From Chloromonas sp. AAM2 (lineage: Eukaryota; Chlorophyta; Chlorophyceae; Chlamydomonadales; Chlamydomonadaceae), in NCBI GenBank assembly GCA_004335635.1, contig QAXH01002084.1, positions 1 to 17,203 on the forward strand: a stretch of 17,203 bases of DNA, in the 5' to 3' direction. Every line of letters begins with the position of its first letter. Position 1 is the stretch's first letter. Below are positions 16,968-17,203 of this stretch, piece by piece. The position numbers were made by a program, and so were the translations under genes. The notes under the pieces were generated by a model that saw only the letters and a list, made by a program, of their open reading frames with translations, was not told the origin of the DNA and made no database searches.

Positions 16968-17203
16968 CTGCATGAAAGACATGGGAAACATGTCATCAGT
17001 CAATATCAGATGACAGCGGGCAGGTCACTGTCTGCTGGAAACATGTAAAGAATGCCCAGTTCAGTGACTGATTTGACATTCAAATGGTTAAACCAACAGT
17101 GGCACAGGTGCACTCAGATTCCACCAGAGTCTGGCGTGGGTTCTACTGCCTGTCTTGCTGCCTGCCTGTCTTGCTGCCTGCCTGTCTTGCTGCCTGCTTG
17201 TCT
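16968..17203 (-). other. pullulanase intron running to the window edge
   Basis: No pullulanase-like coding was found here. The next upstream exon must lie beyond 17203. Confidence 0.6.
17146..17203. repeat. 16-base tandem repeat at the window edge
   Basis: The unit ctgcctgtcttgctgc starts at 17146, 17162, 17178 and 17194. The array is cut by the window end, so its full length is unknown. Confidence 0.95.

Noticed and set aside
1..17203. CRISPR array, tRNA or rRNA genes
   Set aside because: The tandem repeats have no spacers, and no tRNA-like or rRNA-like segments were recognised. The window is eukaryotic nuclear DNA.

Overview
The window looks like nuclear DNA of a photosynthetic green alga (Chlorophyta). 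The genes are split by many short GT-AG introns. The proteins are plastid proteins of the green lineage: ferredoxin-NADP+ reductase, a pullulanase-type starch debranching enzyme, a TGD1-like lipid permease exon, and a conserved plastid protein of unknown function. TGTAA, the usual green-algal polyadenylation signal, follows several stop codons. Base composition is roughly balanced by eye, unlike GC-rich Chlamydomonas. I cannot name the genus. No prokaryotic operon features, rRNA or tRNA genes were seen.

Layout, left to right. At 253-414 (+) lies the last exon of a pullulanase gene that enters from the left edge. A small secreted cysteine-rich protein gene follows at 1065-2239 (+), in four exons with an apparent GC-AG intron. 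A repeat-rich spacer contains a MITE-like element at 3262-3587. A complete five-exon gene for a 240-residue plastid-targeted protein of unknown function lies at 4202-6385 (-). A second MITE-like element (7051-7392) and a frameshifted TnpB/Fanzor-like C-terminus (about 7894-8138, +) come next. Three TGD1-like exon pieces on the minus strand (8604-8673, 8939-9070, 9480-9533) lie in an order that cannot encode the protein. The complete seven-exon FNR gene is at 10511-12828 (+). The right end carries the last five exons of a second pullulanase gene (14506-16967, -), which continues off the window.

The two pullulanase tails face each other in opposite orientation about 14 kb apart. They share the last exon, the end of the preceding intron, the poly(A) signal and the downstream flank. 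This suggests an old inverted segmental duplication around the FNR region. A 'GTTTGCCAGTTCTGGGACA' terminal repeat occurs as two close inverted pairs, and also as a distant inverted pair that brackets FNR.

The genes share a plastid theme (electron transfer to NADPH, starch breakdown, lipid import), but the sequence gives no sign of co-regulation. Exon models come from reading splice consensus, intron phase and remembered family sequences; no alignment or transcript data were available.
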